A DNA stretch of 64,000 nucleotides from Oscillospiraceae bacterium (GCA_017466865.1 JAFTTI010000021.1:1-64000); one strand, 5' to 3'. Shown: positions 18,833 to 27,267, counted from the stretch's first letter. Notes: a model not told the origin generated them from the sequence alone. Made by a program: numbers and translations.

Positions 18833-19786
18833 ATGGTTGATTTAATTAAGAAGCCGGAAATAGAGATTGCTGAACTCAAGACCAACGGAACATATGGCAA
18901 ATTCGTCGTATCTCCCCTTGAGCGTGGCTATGGCATTACTCTTGGCAACAGCTTAAGAAGAGTGCTGCTCTCCTCGCTTTATGGTGTAGCTGTTATTTCT
19001 GTTAAGATTGACGGAGTACATCATGAAATGTCAACTATCCCTAATGTTAAAGAAGATGTTACAGAAATCATCCTTAACATAAAGGGACTTACGGCAAAAA
19101 TGTACGGTGACGGACCTAAAACAGTTGTTATCGAAGCTGAAGGCGAATGTGAAGTTACTGCGGGCGATATCAAAACAGATTCTGAAGTTGATATCCTTGA
19201 TCCAGGAATGCATATCGCAACACTCGGTAAGGACGCAAAGTTATATATGGAAATCACTATTGACAAGGGCAGAGGATATGTTTCTGCTGAAAAGAACAAG
19301 CAGAGACACGATTTCCCCATTGATACAATAGCAGTTGACTCTATATATACACCCGTTTTAAAGGTTAACTATAAAGTCGATAACACCCGTGTAGGAAATG
19401 TTACGGACTTTGACAAGCTCACATTAGAAGTTTGGACAGATGGTACAATCTCCGCTAAGGACGCTGTATCACTCGCTGCCAAATTCCTCAACGAGCATCT
19501 CCTCTCGTTTATTGACCTCTCAGAAGAGGCTTCAAACACAGAGATTATGATTGAAAAGGATGACAAGGGCAAGGAAAAAATCCTTGAGATGACCATTGAG
19601 GAACTTGACTTATCCGTTCGTTCATTCAATTGCCTTAAGAGAGCGGGAATCAACACCGTAAACGATCTCATCAGCAGATCAGAAGAAGAAATGATGAAGG
19701 TTAGAAACCTTGGTAAGAAATCCTTTGATGAAGTTAAGGAAAAACTCAATTCTTTGGGTTATAATCTTAGCTCAGAGGAAGAATAA
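18833..19786 (+). CDS. rpoA: RNA polymerase alpha subunit
   Basis: The 317-residue protein has the N-terminal dimerisation domain ([38 protein letters not shown]), a linker and the C-terminal helix-hairpin-helix domain ([39 protein letters not shown]) that binds UP elements and activators. Full length. AGGAGGG precedes the ATG; a hairpin lies in the 107-base spacer before it. Confidence 0.97.
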   Translation: MVDLIKKPEIEIAELKTNGTYGKFVVSPLERGYGITLGNSLRRVLLSSLYGVAVISVKIDGVHHEMSTIPNVKEDVTEIILNIKGLTAKMYGDGPKTVVIEAEGECEVTAGDIKTDSEVDILDPGMHIATLGKDAKLYMEITIDKGRGYVSAEKNKQRHDFPIDTIAVDSIYTPVLKVNYKVDNTRVGNVTDFDKLTLEVWTDGTISAKDAVSLAAKFLNEHLLSFIDLSEEASNTEIMIEKDDKGKEKILEMTIEELDLSVRSFNCLKRAGINTVNDLISRSEEEMMKVRNLGKKSFDEVKEKLNSLGYNLSSEEE

Positions 19787-19820
19787 GAACTTTTGTTCGT
19801 AAAGTAAGGAGTGAATCACA

Positions 19821-20162
19821 GTGCCAGGTGCAAGAAAACTCGGAAGAGCAAGTGACCACAGAAAAGCAATGCTTAGAGCAATGGTAACATACCTGCTTGA
19901 AAATGGTCAGATTGAAACAACAGTTACAAGAGCAAAAGAAGTTCGCTCTATGGCTGAAAAGATGATCACAATCGCTAAGACAAACGACCTGCACTCAAAG
20001 CGTCAGGCTTTGGCTTATATAACAAAGGAAGATGTTGTTAAGAAACTTTTTGACGACATCGCTCCTAAGTATGCTGACAGAAACGGCGGTTACACAAGAA
20101 TCGTAAAGATCGGTCCCCGTCGTGGTGACGCAGCAGAAATGGCTATTATTCAGCTTGTTTAA
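19821..20162 (+). CDS. rplQ: 50S ribosomal protein L17
   Basis: The 113-residue L17 starts at GTG (19821) after AAGGAGTG and reads [37 protein letters not shown] and [20 protein letters not shown] follow. It lies at the tunnel exit side of the 50S subunit. It is the last gene of the supercluster: a strong terminator follows, and the ecf transporter and truA genes that often come next in Firmicutes are not here. Confidence 0.97.
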   Translation: MPGARKLGRASDHRKAMLRAMVTYLLENGQIETTVTRAKEVRSMAEKMITIAKTNDLHSKRQALAYITKEDVVKKLFDDIAPKYADRNGGYTRIVKIGPRRGDAAEMAIIQLV

Positions 20163-20174
20163 TAACTGAAAAAA

Positions 20175-20202
20175 CTCCACCCATTTGGGTGGAGCTTTTG
20201 TT
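20175..20202 (+). terminator. Terminator of the ribosomal supercluster
   Basis: CTCCACCC (20175-20182) with GGGTGGAG (20187-20194), a perfect 8-bp stem, followed by CTTTTGTTTTG. Confidence 0.88.
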
Positions 20203-20211
20203 TTGTCATAA

Positions 20212-20237
20212 AAATAAACCTCCTGATAATCAGGAGG
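20212..20237 (-). terminator. Terminator of the zinc-ribbon membrane protein gene
   Basis: CCTCCTGAT/ATCAGGAGG (20219-20237) is followed, on the minus strand, by TTTATTTTT. It faces the rplQ terminator from the other side. Confidence 0.75.
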
Positions 20238-20246
20238 CAATTTTAA

Positions 20247-20657
20247 TTAAAGCATTGAGAAAATCATTGTTTCAAGTTCTGATGTAAGTGCAAACATAGT
20301 TACGCCTGTCAAAAGGAATATAACAACAGATGCAATGATTGTTATTCCGACAGAAATCGCAATCATAACAAGATAAGCGAGAACAAAATTCTTCTTTGAT
20401 TTGTTGCCTGATGTTGCCCAGATAATCATCATAATGATATTAAGTATAGGAACACACATAGCGAACCACATTCCGACATAAGCGCCTATCGAAACAAGGT
20501 TGCTTGTATCGCTTGGAACCTGAACATTTACATAAGTAGGTCCACCGTTCTGAGCGTTGTTATAAGTTGGCGCAGGGTTCTGCTGTGTAGAAGCACCGCA
20601 ATTTGAGCAGAACTGAACGTTATCTGCATTATCCATACCGCAATTTTTGCATATCAT
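20247..20657 (-). CDS. Zinc-ribbon membrane protein, unknown
   Basis: The 136-residue product begins MICKNCGMDNADNVQFCSNC, a classic short zinc ribbon (two CxxC), followed by a Pro/Asn-rich linker (residues ~25-45) and about three hydrophobic segments (LVSIGAYVGMWFAMCVPILN, IIMMIIWATSG, then FVLAYLVMIAISVGITIIAS with the next strand). Such zinc_ribbon_2 plus membrane-domain proteins are common in gut Clostridia, without an assigned role. AAGGGGGA precedes the ATG. It is divergent from the dehydratase-like gene and has its own promoter and terminator. Confidence 0.75.
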   Translation of the reverse strand: MICKNCGMDNADNVQFCSNCGASTQQNPAPTYNNAQNGGPTYVNVQVPSDTSNLVSIGAYVGMWFAMCVPILNIIMMIIWATSGNKSKKNFVLAYLVMIAISVGITIIASVVIFLLTGVTMFALTSELETMIFSML

Positions 20658-20687
20658 TTTAAAAATCCCCCTTCATAAATTTACATA

Positions 20688-20716
20688 ATTATACCATATA
20701 TTTCTTTATTTGACAA
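20688..20716 (-). promoter_or_regulatory. Predicted promoter of the zinc-ribbon protein gene
   Basis: On the minus strand TTGTCA (20711-20716) and TATAAT (20688-20693) have a 17-base spacer. Confidence 0.6.
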
Positions 20717-20729
20717 GATATCTTTTCTC

Positions 20730-20758
20730 TTGAAATAAGTCTTATAATATGATATAAT
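20730..20758 (+). promoter_or_regulatory. Predicted promoter of the dehydratase-like gene
   Basis: TTGAAA (20730-20735), 17 bases, TATAAT (20753-20758). The -10 box overlaps the upstream in-frame ATG at 20757, which argues that translation starts at the later ATG, 20790. Confidence 0.65.
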
Positions 20759-20789
20759 GTTAGTTGAAATATTTTTTGCGGAGGGCGTT

Positions 20790-22055
20790 ATGGCAGAACT
20801 TATCTATAACAACAAGGGCAGACTTCTTTTCACAGAAGAAATGAAGAAGGAATATACTATTCTCATTCCTCAGATGTTGCCCATACATTTCAAATTTCTT
20901 GAAAAAACCTTCAGAAACCATGGCTATAAGGCTGAGGTTTTAACAACAACCCATCGCGGAATTGTTGATGAAGGTCTTAAAAACGTTCATAACGACACCT
21001 GCTACCCTGCTCTCCTCGTTATCGGTCAGATGATTGACGCACTCAAATCAGGTAAATATGATATTCATAAAACCGCCCTTATGATTACTCAGACAGGTGG
21101 CGGATGCCGTGCGTCAAACTATATAAACCTTCTCAGAAAAGCACTTAAGAATAATGGAATGGGATATGTTCCCGTTGTTTCGTTTAACCTTCATAATATG
21201 GAAAAGAACCCAGGTTTCAAGTTCACACCAAAGCTCATTGTAGAGCTTGTAGCGTCGGTATGCTACGGCGATGTTCTTATGTGGATAGGAAACCAGGTGC
21301 GTCCTTATGAAGTGAATAAGGGCGATACAGACGCTGTTATCGATAAATGGATAAATAAGCTCTGTAACGGCGGAAAAATCGGCTTCGCTGATTTTGAAAA
21401 GAACAGCCGTAAGATTATAAAGGATTTTGAAAAGATAGAAATAAAGAAAGTTCCCAAGGTTAAAGTCGGCATTGTAGGAGAAATTTATATCAAATATGCT
21501 CCTCTCGGCAATAACTGCCTTGAAGAATTTTTACAGAGCGAGGGTGCAGAAGTTGTTGTTCCCGGTCTTCTCGACTTTATCATCTTTATGTGTGACCACC
21601 ACATTGTAGACACTCAGCTTTACCATGTAAGATATAAAAAGGGCATAGGCTCATGGGCGCTTGAACAGTTCCTCAAATCAGTTCAGAAGAAGATTATAAA
21701 GGTTTGTAATGAAAGCTCATTCAGAGCGCCTCAGGCTTTTGAAAAGACCAAGGCACTTTCAGCACCCTTTGTTTCGCCCGCTAATAAAATGGGTGAAGGC
21801 TGGCTTCTTACCGCTGAAATGGTTGAGCTTGTTCATTCAGGCGTTGAAAATATCGTCTGCGCACAGCCTTTCGGTTGCCTTCCTAACCATATCGTAGGCA
21901 AGGGAATGATAAGAAAGATAAGAGAAACTTTCCAGAACGCCAATATCGTTGCTATTGACTATGACCCCGGTGCTACAAGGGTTAATCAGGAAAACCGAAT
22001 TAAACTTATGCTTTCAACCGCAAAGGAAAAGTTAAAGGAAACAAATAAGGCGTAA
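20790..22055 (+). CDS. 2-hydroxyacyl-CoA dehydratase-like protein (HgdB/COG3581-type)
   Basis: The product of 421 residues resembles the subunit family of 2-hydroxyacyl-CoA dehydratases and the C-terminal part of the large activase-dehydratase proteins of Clostridia. Conserved cysteine-containing segments are visible: NVHNDTCYPALLVIGQM, TQTGGGCRASNYINLLRKAL, IFMCDHHIVD and CAQPFGCLPNHIVGKG, candidates for iron-sulfur ligation. The ATG at 20790 is set by GGAGGG. The partner activator ATPase normally encoded next to it is absent in this window, so the gene is an orphan here. The substrate cannot be inferred. Confidence 0.75.
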   Translation: MAELIYNNKGRLLFTEEMKKEYTILIPQMLPIHFKFLEKTFRNHGYKAEVLTTTHRGIVDEGLKNVHNDTCYPALLVIGQMIDALKSGKYDIHKTALMITQTGGGCRASNYINLLRKALKNNGMGYVPVVSFNLHNMEKNPGFKFTPKLIVELVASVCYGDVLMWIGNQVRPYEVNKGDTDAVIDKWINKLCNGGKIGFADFEKNSRKIIKDFEKIEIKKVPKVKVGIVGEIYIKYAPLGNNCLEEFLQSEGAEVVVPGLLDFIIFMCDHHIVDTQLYHVRYKKGIGSWALEQFLKSVQKKIIKVCNESSFRAPQAFEKTKALSAPFVSPANKMGEGWLLTAEMVELVHSGVENIVCAQPFGCLPNHIVGKGMIRKIRETFQNANIVAIDYDPGATRVNQENRIKLMLSTAKEKLKETNKA

Positions 22056-22067
22056 ACCAATACAAAG

Positions 22068-22114
22068 TGTCGAAATGCTACAACAAAACGTGTGTTTTGT
22101 TGTGCATAACGACA
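22068..22114. repeat. 47-bp near-perfect palindrome downstream of the dehydratase-like gene
   Basis: TGTCG-AA-ATGC-T-ACAACAAAAC pairs with GTTTTGTTGT-GCAT-AA-CGACA around a GTGT loop. 19 bp pair, interrupted only by symmetric AA/AA and one bulged T. No T-run follows on the plus strand. It could be an RNA stability element or a protein-binding palindrome. Confidence 0.6.
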
Positions 22115-22140
22115 AAATATAAAAAAATCCCAAAAAACAC

Positions 22141-22169
22141 TTGACGCGGACAAGTTTCCGTGTTAAAAT
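22141..22169 (+). promoter_or_regulatory. Predicted promoter of the tRNA cluster
   Basis: TTGACG (22141-22146), a 17-base spacer and TAAAAT (22164-22169), about 40 bases before tRNA-Val. Confidence 0.75.
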
Positions 22170-22208
22170 AATTAAGTCGCAAGAGAGCAATAGTTCTCTC
22201 GTGATTAT

Positions 22209-22284
22209 GGGAGCATAGCTCAGCTGGGAGAGCATCTGCCTTACAAGCAGAGGGTCATAGGTTCGAGCCCTATTGTTCCCACCA
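22209..22284 (+). tRNA. tRNA-Val (anticodon TAC)
   Basis: The 7-bp acceptor stem GGGAGCA (22209) pairs with TGTTCCC (22274), with an encoded CCA. The anticodon arm TCTGC-CTTACAA-GCAGA gives TAC (valine). D and T arms (AGCTCAGCTGGGAGAGC, GGTTCGAGCCC) are complete. Confidence 0.95.
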
Positions 22285-22291
22285 AGACGAG

Positions 22292-22323
22292 ATCACATTC
22301 CGAATAGTCGGAATGTGATTTTA
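22292..22323 (+). terminator. Terminator-like hairpin inside the tRNA cluster
   Basis: A perfect 12-bp stem, ATCACATTCCGA (22292-22303) with TCGGAATGTGAT (22308-22319), is followed by TTTTAT, between tRNA-Val and tRNA-Asp. No new promoter is obvious before tRNA-Asp, so it may be a partial terminator or a processing signal. Confidence 0.6.
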
Positions 22324-22337
22324 TGTCTAAATAATAT

Positions 22338-22414
22338 GGCCTGGTAGTTCAGTTGGTTAGAACGCCGCCCTGTCACGGCGGAGGTCGTGGGTTCGAGTCC
22401 CATCCAGGTCGCCA
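22338..22414 (+). tRNA. tRNA-Asp (anticodon GTC)
   Basis: Acceptor GGCCTGG pairs with CCAGGTC, discriminator G, encoded CCA. The anticodon arm CCGCC-CTGTCAC-GGCGG gives GTC (aspartate). Confidence 0.95.
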
Positions 22415-22419
22415 AATGC

Positions 22420-22495
22420 GCCTCTGTAGCTCAGTCGGTAGAGCAGGGGACTGAAAATCCCCGTGTCATTGGTTCGATTCCGATCGGAGGCACCA
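22420..22495 (+). tRNA. tRNA-Phe (anticodon GAA)
   Basis: Acceptor GCCTCTG pairs with CGGAGGC (one G-T), encoded CCA. The anticodon arm GGGGA-CTGAAAA-TCCCC gives GAA (phenylalanine). It starts five bases after the tRNA-Asp CCA. Confidence 0.95.
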
Positions 22496-22532
22496 CAAAG
22501 CCCGATGCGGTTCGACTGTATACGGGTAATAT

Positions 22533-22608
22533 GCGGATTTAGCTCATCTGGTAGAGCGCCACCTTGCCAAGGTGGAGGTAGCGAGTTCGAGCCTCGTAAT
22601 CCGCTCCA
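22533..22608 (+). tRNA. tRNA-Gly (anticodon GCC)
   Basis: Acceptor GCGGATT pairs with AATCCGC, discriminator T, encoded CCA. The anticodon arm CCACC-TTGCCAA-GGTGG gives GCC (glycine). Confidence 0.95.
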
Positions 22609-22617
22609 CATCAAATT

Positions 22618-22646
22618 GTTCCCTGCAATAGTGGGGGACTTTTTTG
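22618..22646 (+). terminator. Terminator of the tRNA cluster
   Basis: GTTCCC (22618-22623) pairs with GGGGAC (22634-22639, one wobble), followed by six T. Confidence 0.7.
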
Positions 22647-22683
22647 TTTGTCTTTTTATTTCCATATTATAATAGTATAAAAA

Positions 22684-22712
22684 AATCCTGCTCTTAATGA
22701 GCAGGATTTTTT
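22684..22712. terminator. Bidirectional terminator before the chemoreceptor gene end
   Basis: AATCCTGCTC (22684-22693) and GAGCAGGATT (22699-22708) form a 10-bp stem flanked by A-run and T-run on either side, so it can terminate the minus-strand chemoreceptor mRNA and stop read-through from the tRNA side. Confidence 0.85.
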
Positions 22713-22714
22713 AC

Positions 22715-25630
22715 TTAATTATCTGTTTTCTTTTTTCTTCCACGCTTTTTAGGAGGTTCGGCAGGTGGAGGAGTCACTTTATCAGGCTCTTCTTCCTTTG
22801 TTTCTTCCTCTGCGGGAGTTTCTTCGGCTTCTTCATTTCCGCCGTCAAAACTGAAAAGGTCATTTACATCTACATCATCTGACTTTTCTTCGTTGTCAGC
22901 ATCTTCTGATGTGTCTTCGTTGTTTCCACTGAAACTAAAGAGGTCATCAACACTTACATCTTCGTCATCTGACTTTTCTTCTTCGTCAGCGTCTTCCGAT
23001 GTATCTTCGTTATTTCCACTGAAACTAAAGAGGTCATCAACGCTTACATCTTCGTCATCTGACTTTTCTTCGTCAGCGTCTTCCGATGTATCTTCGTTAT
23101 TTCCACTGAAACTGAATAAGTCGTCAACATTTACATCTTCGTTTGACTTTTCTTCGCTGTCAGCATCTTCTGATGTATCTTCGTTATTTCCGCTGAAACT
23201 GAAGAGGTCATCGATGTTTGTGGGTTCAGCATCATCTTCTGCCTTATCTTCATCGTCAGAAGGAGCAGGGCCACTGAAACTAAAGAGGTCATTTACATCA
23301 ACGGGTTCGCCCTTGTCTTCGGGCTCGTCGTTGTCGTTTTCAGCGGAAGCGGGTGCGCCACCACTGAAACTAAAGAGGTCATTTACATCAACAGGTTCGC
23401 TGTTGTCTGCCTTATCGTCATCATCGTTGTCGTCATCTTCATCATCGTTATCGTTGACAACAGGTGCTGCTGCGGGAGCTGCGCTGAAATTAAAGAGGTC
23501 GTTAAGACTTCCTGAGTCGAGAGCCTCACCGCTGTCGCCGTCGTCATCATTGTTGTTTGATGAGAAGTAATCATCGTCATCCGATGAAGATGATGAGAAG
23601 TAATCGTCATCATCATCGTCTTTCTTTCTGCGATAAGGATTATCATCGTCATCCGAATATGTTGTTGTGAATGTTCCTTCATATTCAAATGCTGAAACTC
23701 TGTCTGTGAGTTCTTCTGACTGTGCGAGAAGAATTTCTGCTGAGTCAGAACTTGACTGTGCGGTTGTTGTGTTTTCCTGAATAACGGCTGAAATCTGTTC
23801 AACACCTTCGTTGATCTGTGCGATTCCGTCAGCCTGTTCCTGTGAGGACTGTGTGATTGAAGTAACTTCTCTGCCGATTGTGTCCGCACTTTCAACGATT
23901 TCGTCAAGTGCCATAGCAGTGTATTTCGCGAATTCGTAACCCTTGTTTACATTTTCAACTGAATGCTGGATAAGCTGTGTTGTTCTCTGTGCGGCGTCTG
24001 CTGATTTAGCAGCAAGGTTTCTTACTTCATCGGCAACAACCGCAAATCCCTTACCTGCAGTACCCGCTCTTGCGGCTTCGATAGCGGCGTTGAGGGCGAG
24101 GATATTTGTCTGGAATGCGATTTCGTCGATAACCTTGATAATCTTCTGGATTTCCATTGAAGATTCGTTGATGTCATCCATTGAAAGAAGCATCTGGCTC
24201 ATCTGAACGCTACATACATTGATCTTATTGGAGATGTCATCCATAAGTTCTTCTGTCTTTTCAGCGGCCTTTGCGTTTGCCTGAACCTGTCCTGAAATGT
24301 CTTCGAGCTGGTCTGAAAGGATGCTTATAGCAGCGGACTGCTTTGTAGCACCATCGAACATATCGTTAGCGGCGAGTGAGAACTGAATAGCTCCCGAGTT
24401 AACCTGTTCTGCTGAAATGTTTATCTGTTCGAATGTTTCACGAAGCTGTGCAAGGATATGATTGAAACTGTCTTTGATCTTTACAAAGTCGCCTCTGAAG
24501 TTGCCATCCATTTCGAATGCAACATCGCCTGCGGCAATTCTGTTAAGAGCGTCTGAGATTTTGTCTATATACTGTTTGAGTGAGAATACTGTTTCTTCGA
24601 GTGATGATGAAAGAACACCGAGTTCGTTCTTCTGGTTTGAAACTTCAACAGGGGAGTTGAGGTCGCCTTCTGAAAGTGCACGAAGTCTTTCTGTTGACTG
24701 TGTAAGGGGAGTAACAATCTGTGTTACGATTACAGAAACGAGAACGAGAACGCCGACAAGCATTAAAAGTCCTGCGCATACTGTAACTGTGATTCCTGTT
24801 CTCACTGATTTTGTGTGAGGTGCTTTAAGGCTTGAAACAACTACTGTCCATTCTGTTCCTGGAACTTTTGCGTAACCTGCGATGTATTTGTCACCGTCTT
24901 TTCTGAATTCGCCGTAGCCTTCAAGATTTTCTATCGCCTTTGATTCAAACTTCGCAAGACTTTTGTATCCTGTAACCGACTGTGCGTTGAAATTGAGGCC
25001 GTCTTCTTCTGAATAAGGATTTGTTCCGTCAGGAAGAAGAATATAGAACGATGTAACTGTGCTTCCGTGAAGAATATCGGTTACTCTGTCGTAGAATGTG
25101 TCTGCTTCAAAGAGCGCTATAAGAACTGAATTTTGTCCCGCAGGGGAAGCAACCGCTATGTAAGCCTCACCGCTGTTTACGAAAATATCCGAAACAGCCG
25201 ACTTTCCGATTTCACTTGCTGTCTTGAAATATGGAAGTTCCTTATTTGTAGAAATAAGGTTATCGCCCATTGTTGCTGAAACAACCTTATCATCCTTTAT
25301 GTAAGCATAAGAACACCAGTCGTATTTATCCGCAGCAGCCTCAAGTGCTTCGGGAGTAAGGTTTCCGTTCGCAATAAGTTCTGTTTCGGCTTTCATAAGA
25401 GAGATTTCCGAGGAAATTCTCGATGCCGCCTTTGAACCTTCTGAGGTATATTCGGATTTCAGTTCATTCTTGTTGGTCGTCGTCAGCGAAACGGCGGAAA
25501 TAACGGTGAAAACAACATCCATTATGATTGCCATTCCGACGATGTAAACCATCAGTTTGAAACGCAGACTGCGTCTTATTTTTCTCAAATCCCAGTTTCT
25601 GGGATCGAGTTTAGAAAAATCTATATTCAT
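22715..25630 (-). CDS. Methyl-accepting chemotaxis protein with repetitive acidic C-terminal tail
   Basis: This 971-residue transmembrane chemoreceptor has a first span at about residues 27-50, an extracellular sensor of about 230 residues with Cache-like features ([35 protein letters not shown]), a second span at about 283-305, a HAMP domain, and the signalling hairpin whose tip reads [20 protein letters not shown] then [20 protein letters not shown] normal receptor would end near residue 660. Here about 300 more residues follow: Asp/Glu/Ser/Asn-rich sequence with eight copies of a DLFSF-type motif (mostly V-[DN]-D-L-F-S-F-S-G, residues ~710-930) and a basic end, [13 protein letters not shown]. 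Four of the repeats are nearly identical in DNA. Upstream lies a divergent gene with its own promoter. Confidence 0.92.
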   Translation of the reverse strand: MNIDFSKLDPRNWDLRKIRRSLRFKLMVYIVGMAIIMDVVFTVISAVSLTTTNKNELKSEYTSEGSKAASRISSEISLMKAETELIANGNLTPEALEAAADKYDWCSYAYIKDDKVVSATMGDNLISTNKELPYFKTASEIGKSAVSDIFVNSGEAYIAVASPAGQNSVLIALFEADTFYDRVTDILHGSTVTSFYILLPDGTNPYSEEDGLNFNAQSVTGYKSLAKFESKAIENLEGYGEFRKDGDKYIAGYAKVPGTEWTVVVSSLKAPHTKSVRTGITVTVCAGLLMLVGVLVLVSVIVTQIVTPLTQSTERLRALSEGDLNSPVEVSNQKNELGVLSSSLEETVFSLKQYIDKISDALNRIAAGDVAFEMDGNFRGDFVKIKDSFNHILAQLRETFEQINISAEQVNSGAIQFSLAANDMFDGATKQSAAISILSDQLEDISGQVQANAKAAEKTEELMDDISNKINVCSVQMSQMLLSMDDINESSMEIQKIIKVIDEIAFQTNILALNAAIEAARAGTAGKGFAVVADEVRNLAAKSADAAQRTTQLIQHSVENVNKGYEFAKYTAMALDEIVESADTIGREVTSITQSSQEQADGIAQINEGVEQISAVIQENTTTAQSSSDSAEILLAQSEELTDRVSAFEYEGTFTTTYSDDDDNPYRRKKDDDDDDYFSSSSSDDDDYFSSNNNDDDGDSGEALDSGSLNDLFNFSAAPAAAPVVNDNDDEDDDNDDDDKADNSEPVDVNDLFSFSGGAPASAENDNDEPEDKGEPVDVNDLFSFSGPAPSDDEDKAEDDAEPTNIDDLFSFSGNNEDTSEDADSEEKSNEDVNVDDLFSFSGNNEDTSEDADEEKSDDEDVSVDDLFSFSGNNEDTSEDADEEEKSDDEDVSVDDLFSFSGNNEDTSEDADNEEKSDDVDVNDLFSFDGGNEEAEETPAEEETKEEEPDKVTPPPAEPPKKRGRKKKTDN
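22845..23500 (-). repeat. Tandem coding repeats in the chemoreceptor tail
   Basis: Imperfect tandem repeats of roughly 80-90 bases each encode one DLFSF motif plus an acidic linker. The copies covering about 22920-23110 are almost identical and differ by a three-base insertion, as expected for slippage-prone repeats; outer copies (23250-23500) are more diverged. Confidence 0.8.
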
Positions 25631-25663
25631 AAGGAACCCCCTATAATAATATACTTACATCAA

Positions 25664-25692
25664 ATTATATCATTAGTTGTGAAAAAAATCAA
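25664..25692 (-). promoter_or_regulatory. Predicted promoter of the chemoreceptor gene
   Basis: On the minus strand TTGATT (25687-25692) and TATAAT (25664-25669), 17-base spacer. I saw no sigma-D type GCCGATAT box here, so the receptor seems to be read by the housekeeping polymerase. Confidence 0.55.
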
Positions 25693-25785
25693 TAGTCATA
25701 GTATGAAAAACAAATAAATCGGTAATTTTACACAACATCAAGGCAGACTTTTTGCACAGTTCGCAAACGCCGACCTTTATTCTAT

Positions 25786-25814
25786 TGACATTTTTGGTTA
25801 AATGTGATATATTT
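25786..25814 (+). promoter_or_regulatory. Predicted promoter of the envelope-stress pair
   Basis: TTGACA (25786-25791), 17-base spacer, TATATT (25809-25814). Confidence 0.7.
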
Positions 25815-25846
25815 TCCTTGTTATATTGCGGTGGGAGGTGGAATAT

Positions 25847-26335
25847 TTGACAGAGAACGAAAAGAAAATCAAGGAACTTGAAGACTCAATAAAGAAGATG
25901 CAGAAAGAAAACGATGAGATTTTCGGTGTGACCGAAACAAAATCATCTTCCCGCAAGACAAAAAACGATCTTCTTATGTTCTTCATAGGTCTTGTTCTTC
26001 TTGGCGCAGGTCTTTTCTGGCTTTTCCAGAGAACATCCGTGGCAACTGTCGGAATATTCAGTGGCGGCCTTCTTTTCGGTAATATAATGATACCTACGGG
26101 CGTTGTTCTTATTCCGCTTATATTAGGGATTATCCTTCTTTTCTTTTTAGAGGATAAAAGAATCATCGGCTGGATAGTAACCATTATAGGTCTTATCATC
26201 GTTATCCTTTCGATACTTATGAGCGTAAGGATTTCATTTGAAAGAACAAGCCTTTTTGAATTTATATGTATGTTCGGCTTTATTGCCGCAGGAACAGGTC
26301 TACTTCTCAGAACTCTTTTCAGGAAGAGGGATTGA
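25847..26335 (+). CDS. Membrane protein encoded upstream of a PspA homolog
   Basis: The 162-residue product has a charged, coiled-coil-like N-terminus (residues ~1-45, TENEKKIKELEDSIKKMQKE) and about four hydrophobic spans (MFFIGLVLLGAGLFWLF, MIPTGVVLIPLILGIILLFF, IIGWIVTIIGLIIVILSILM and FEFICMFGFIAAGTGLLL). TTG at 25847 is chosen because GGGAGGTG lies just before it. It is not a recognisable PspB or PspC. It is about 48 bases before the PspA-type gene, so the two probably work together at the membrane; that is inference from context. Confidence 0.65.
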   Translation: MTENEKKIKELEDSIKKMQKENDEIFGVTETKSSSRKTKNDLLMFFIGLVLLGAGLFWLFQRTSVATVGIFSGGLLFGNIMIPTGVVLIPLILGIILLFFLEDKRIIGWIVTIIGLIIVILSILMSVRISFERTSLFEFICMFGFIAAGTGLLLRTLFRKRD

Positions 26336-26383
26336 GTTTAGAAAATAAAACTAAAAAATATATCAGTGGGGAGGACACACATT

Positions 26384-27061
26384 ATGTCAATTTTTACAAG
26401 ACTCGGTGATTTACTCAGAGCAAACATCAATGACCTTATCGACAAGGCAGAAGATCCTGAAAAGATGGTTAAGCAGATTATTCAGGATATGGACAGAGAA
26501 CTCGTTAAGTCAACTCAGATGCTCGGCAAGGCTATGGCTTCAGAACGTCAGCTCGAAAAGCAGATGAACGATGCCAAGGCAAAATCAGCCGATTGGGAAA
26601 ACAAGGCTAAACTCGCTCTTCAGGCAGGCGATCAGGAACTTGCTAAGAAGGCCGTTGAAGAAAAGCTCAAGGTTGACGAAAAGGTTGCTCAGTTCACACA
26701 GATGTATGAAACTGTTCACGCTCAGACAGAACAGATCAGAGCTCAGGTTGAAGAACTCAAGTCAAAACTCGAAGAAGCAAAGAGCAGACAGGCTATGCTT
26801 ATCGCTCGTTCACAGATGGCTGATACACAGAAAGATCTCGCTCAGTCTCTCGGCGGGATGAACACATCTGAAAACGCTTTCGCAAAGATGGATAAGATGG
26901 AAGAAAAAATCGCAAGAAAAGAAGCTGAAGCACAGGCTTTTTCTGAAATTTCAAAGACAGGGGCTGCTGCTGAAAAGGACCCTTTTGCAGCACTTGAGAG
27001 CAACAGCAAGGTTGACGCTGAAATGGCAAGACTTATGGCTGAACTCGGCGGCTCTAACTAA
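26384..27061 (+). CDS. pspA: PspA/IM30 (ESCRT-III-like) membrane-stress protein
   Basis: The 225-residue, almost entirely helical protein starts MSIFTRLGDLLRANINDLID and continues KAEDPEKMVKQIIQDMDREL, the amphipathic N-terminal signature of the PspA/Vipp1 family, followed by long coiled-coil helices. The family forms membrane-binding polymers that protect damaged envelopes. The ATG at 26384 has GGGGAGG before it. The C-terminus is short and lacks a Vipp1 tail. It is followed by a small cysteine-containing gene and a terminator. Confidence 0.9.
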   Translation: MSIFTRLGDLLRANINDLIDKAEDPEKMVKQIIQDMDRELVKSTQMLGKAMASERQLEKQMNDAKAKSADWENKAKLALQAGDQELAKKAVEEKLKVDEKVAQFTQMYETVHAQTEQIRAQVEELKSKLEEAKSRQAMLIARSQMADTQKDLAQSLGGMNTSENAFAKMDKMEEKIARKEAEAQAFSEISKTGAAAEKDPFAALESNSKVDAEMARLMAELGGSN

Positions 27062-27066
27062 TACTT

Positions 27067-27234
27067 ATGGAATGTGAACTCTGCGCGTATTATGCGTATG
27101 ACGAGGACTATGAAGACTATGTCTGCACAGTCAATATGGATGAGGACGATATGTGGCGGATTATGGAATCGAAGCGCAAGGAATGTCCTTATTTCACACT
27201 GGGTGATGAATACCGCATAGCAAGAAAGCAATAA
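27067..27234 (+). CDS. Small cysteine-containing acidic protein (DUF6472-like)
   Basis: This 55-residue protein begins MECELCAYYAYDEDYEDYVC and continues with MDEDDMWRIMESKRKECPYF then GDEYRIARKQ. Four cysteines (CELC, C, C) suggest metal or Fe-S binding. Short proteins with this pattern are common in Ruminococcaceae-like genomes, annotated as DUF6472, function unknown. It starts six bases after the pspA stop and is followed by a terminator, so it belongs to that operon. Confidence 0.75.
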   Translation: MECELCAYYAYDEDYEDYVCTVNMDEDDMWRIMESKRKECPYFTLGDEYRIARKQ

Positions 27235-27240
27235 AATAAA

Positions 27241-27267
27241 AAAGACGGCATCTGCCGTCTTTTTTTA
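27241..27267 (+). terminator. Terminator of the pspA unit
   Basis: AAAGACGG/CCGTCTTT stem around CATCTG (27241-27262), followed by T-run to 27267. Confidence 0.88.

Noticed and set aside
22357..22672. Open frames on both strands across the tRNA cluster
   Set aside because: They are translations of tRNA genes.
22893..23570. Long plus-strand Ser/Leu-rich frame antisense to the chemoreceptor tail
   Set aside because: It is the antisense image of the Asp/Glu/Ser repeats, and no ribosome binding site or promoter is apparent.
25690..25760. Sigma-D promoter for the chemoreceptor
   Set aside because: An ACCGATTT-like string exists, but no TAAA at 15-base spacing; the TTGATT/TATAAT pair is better.
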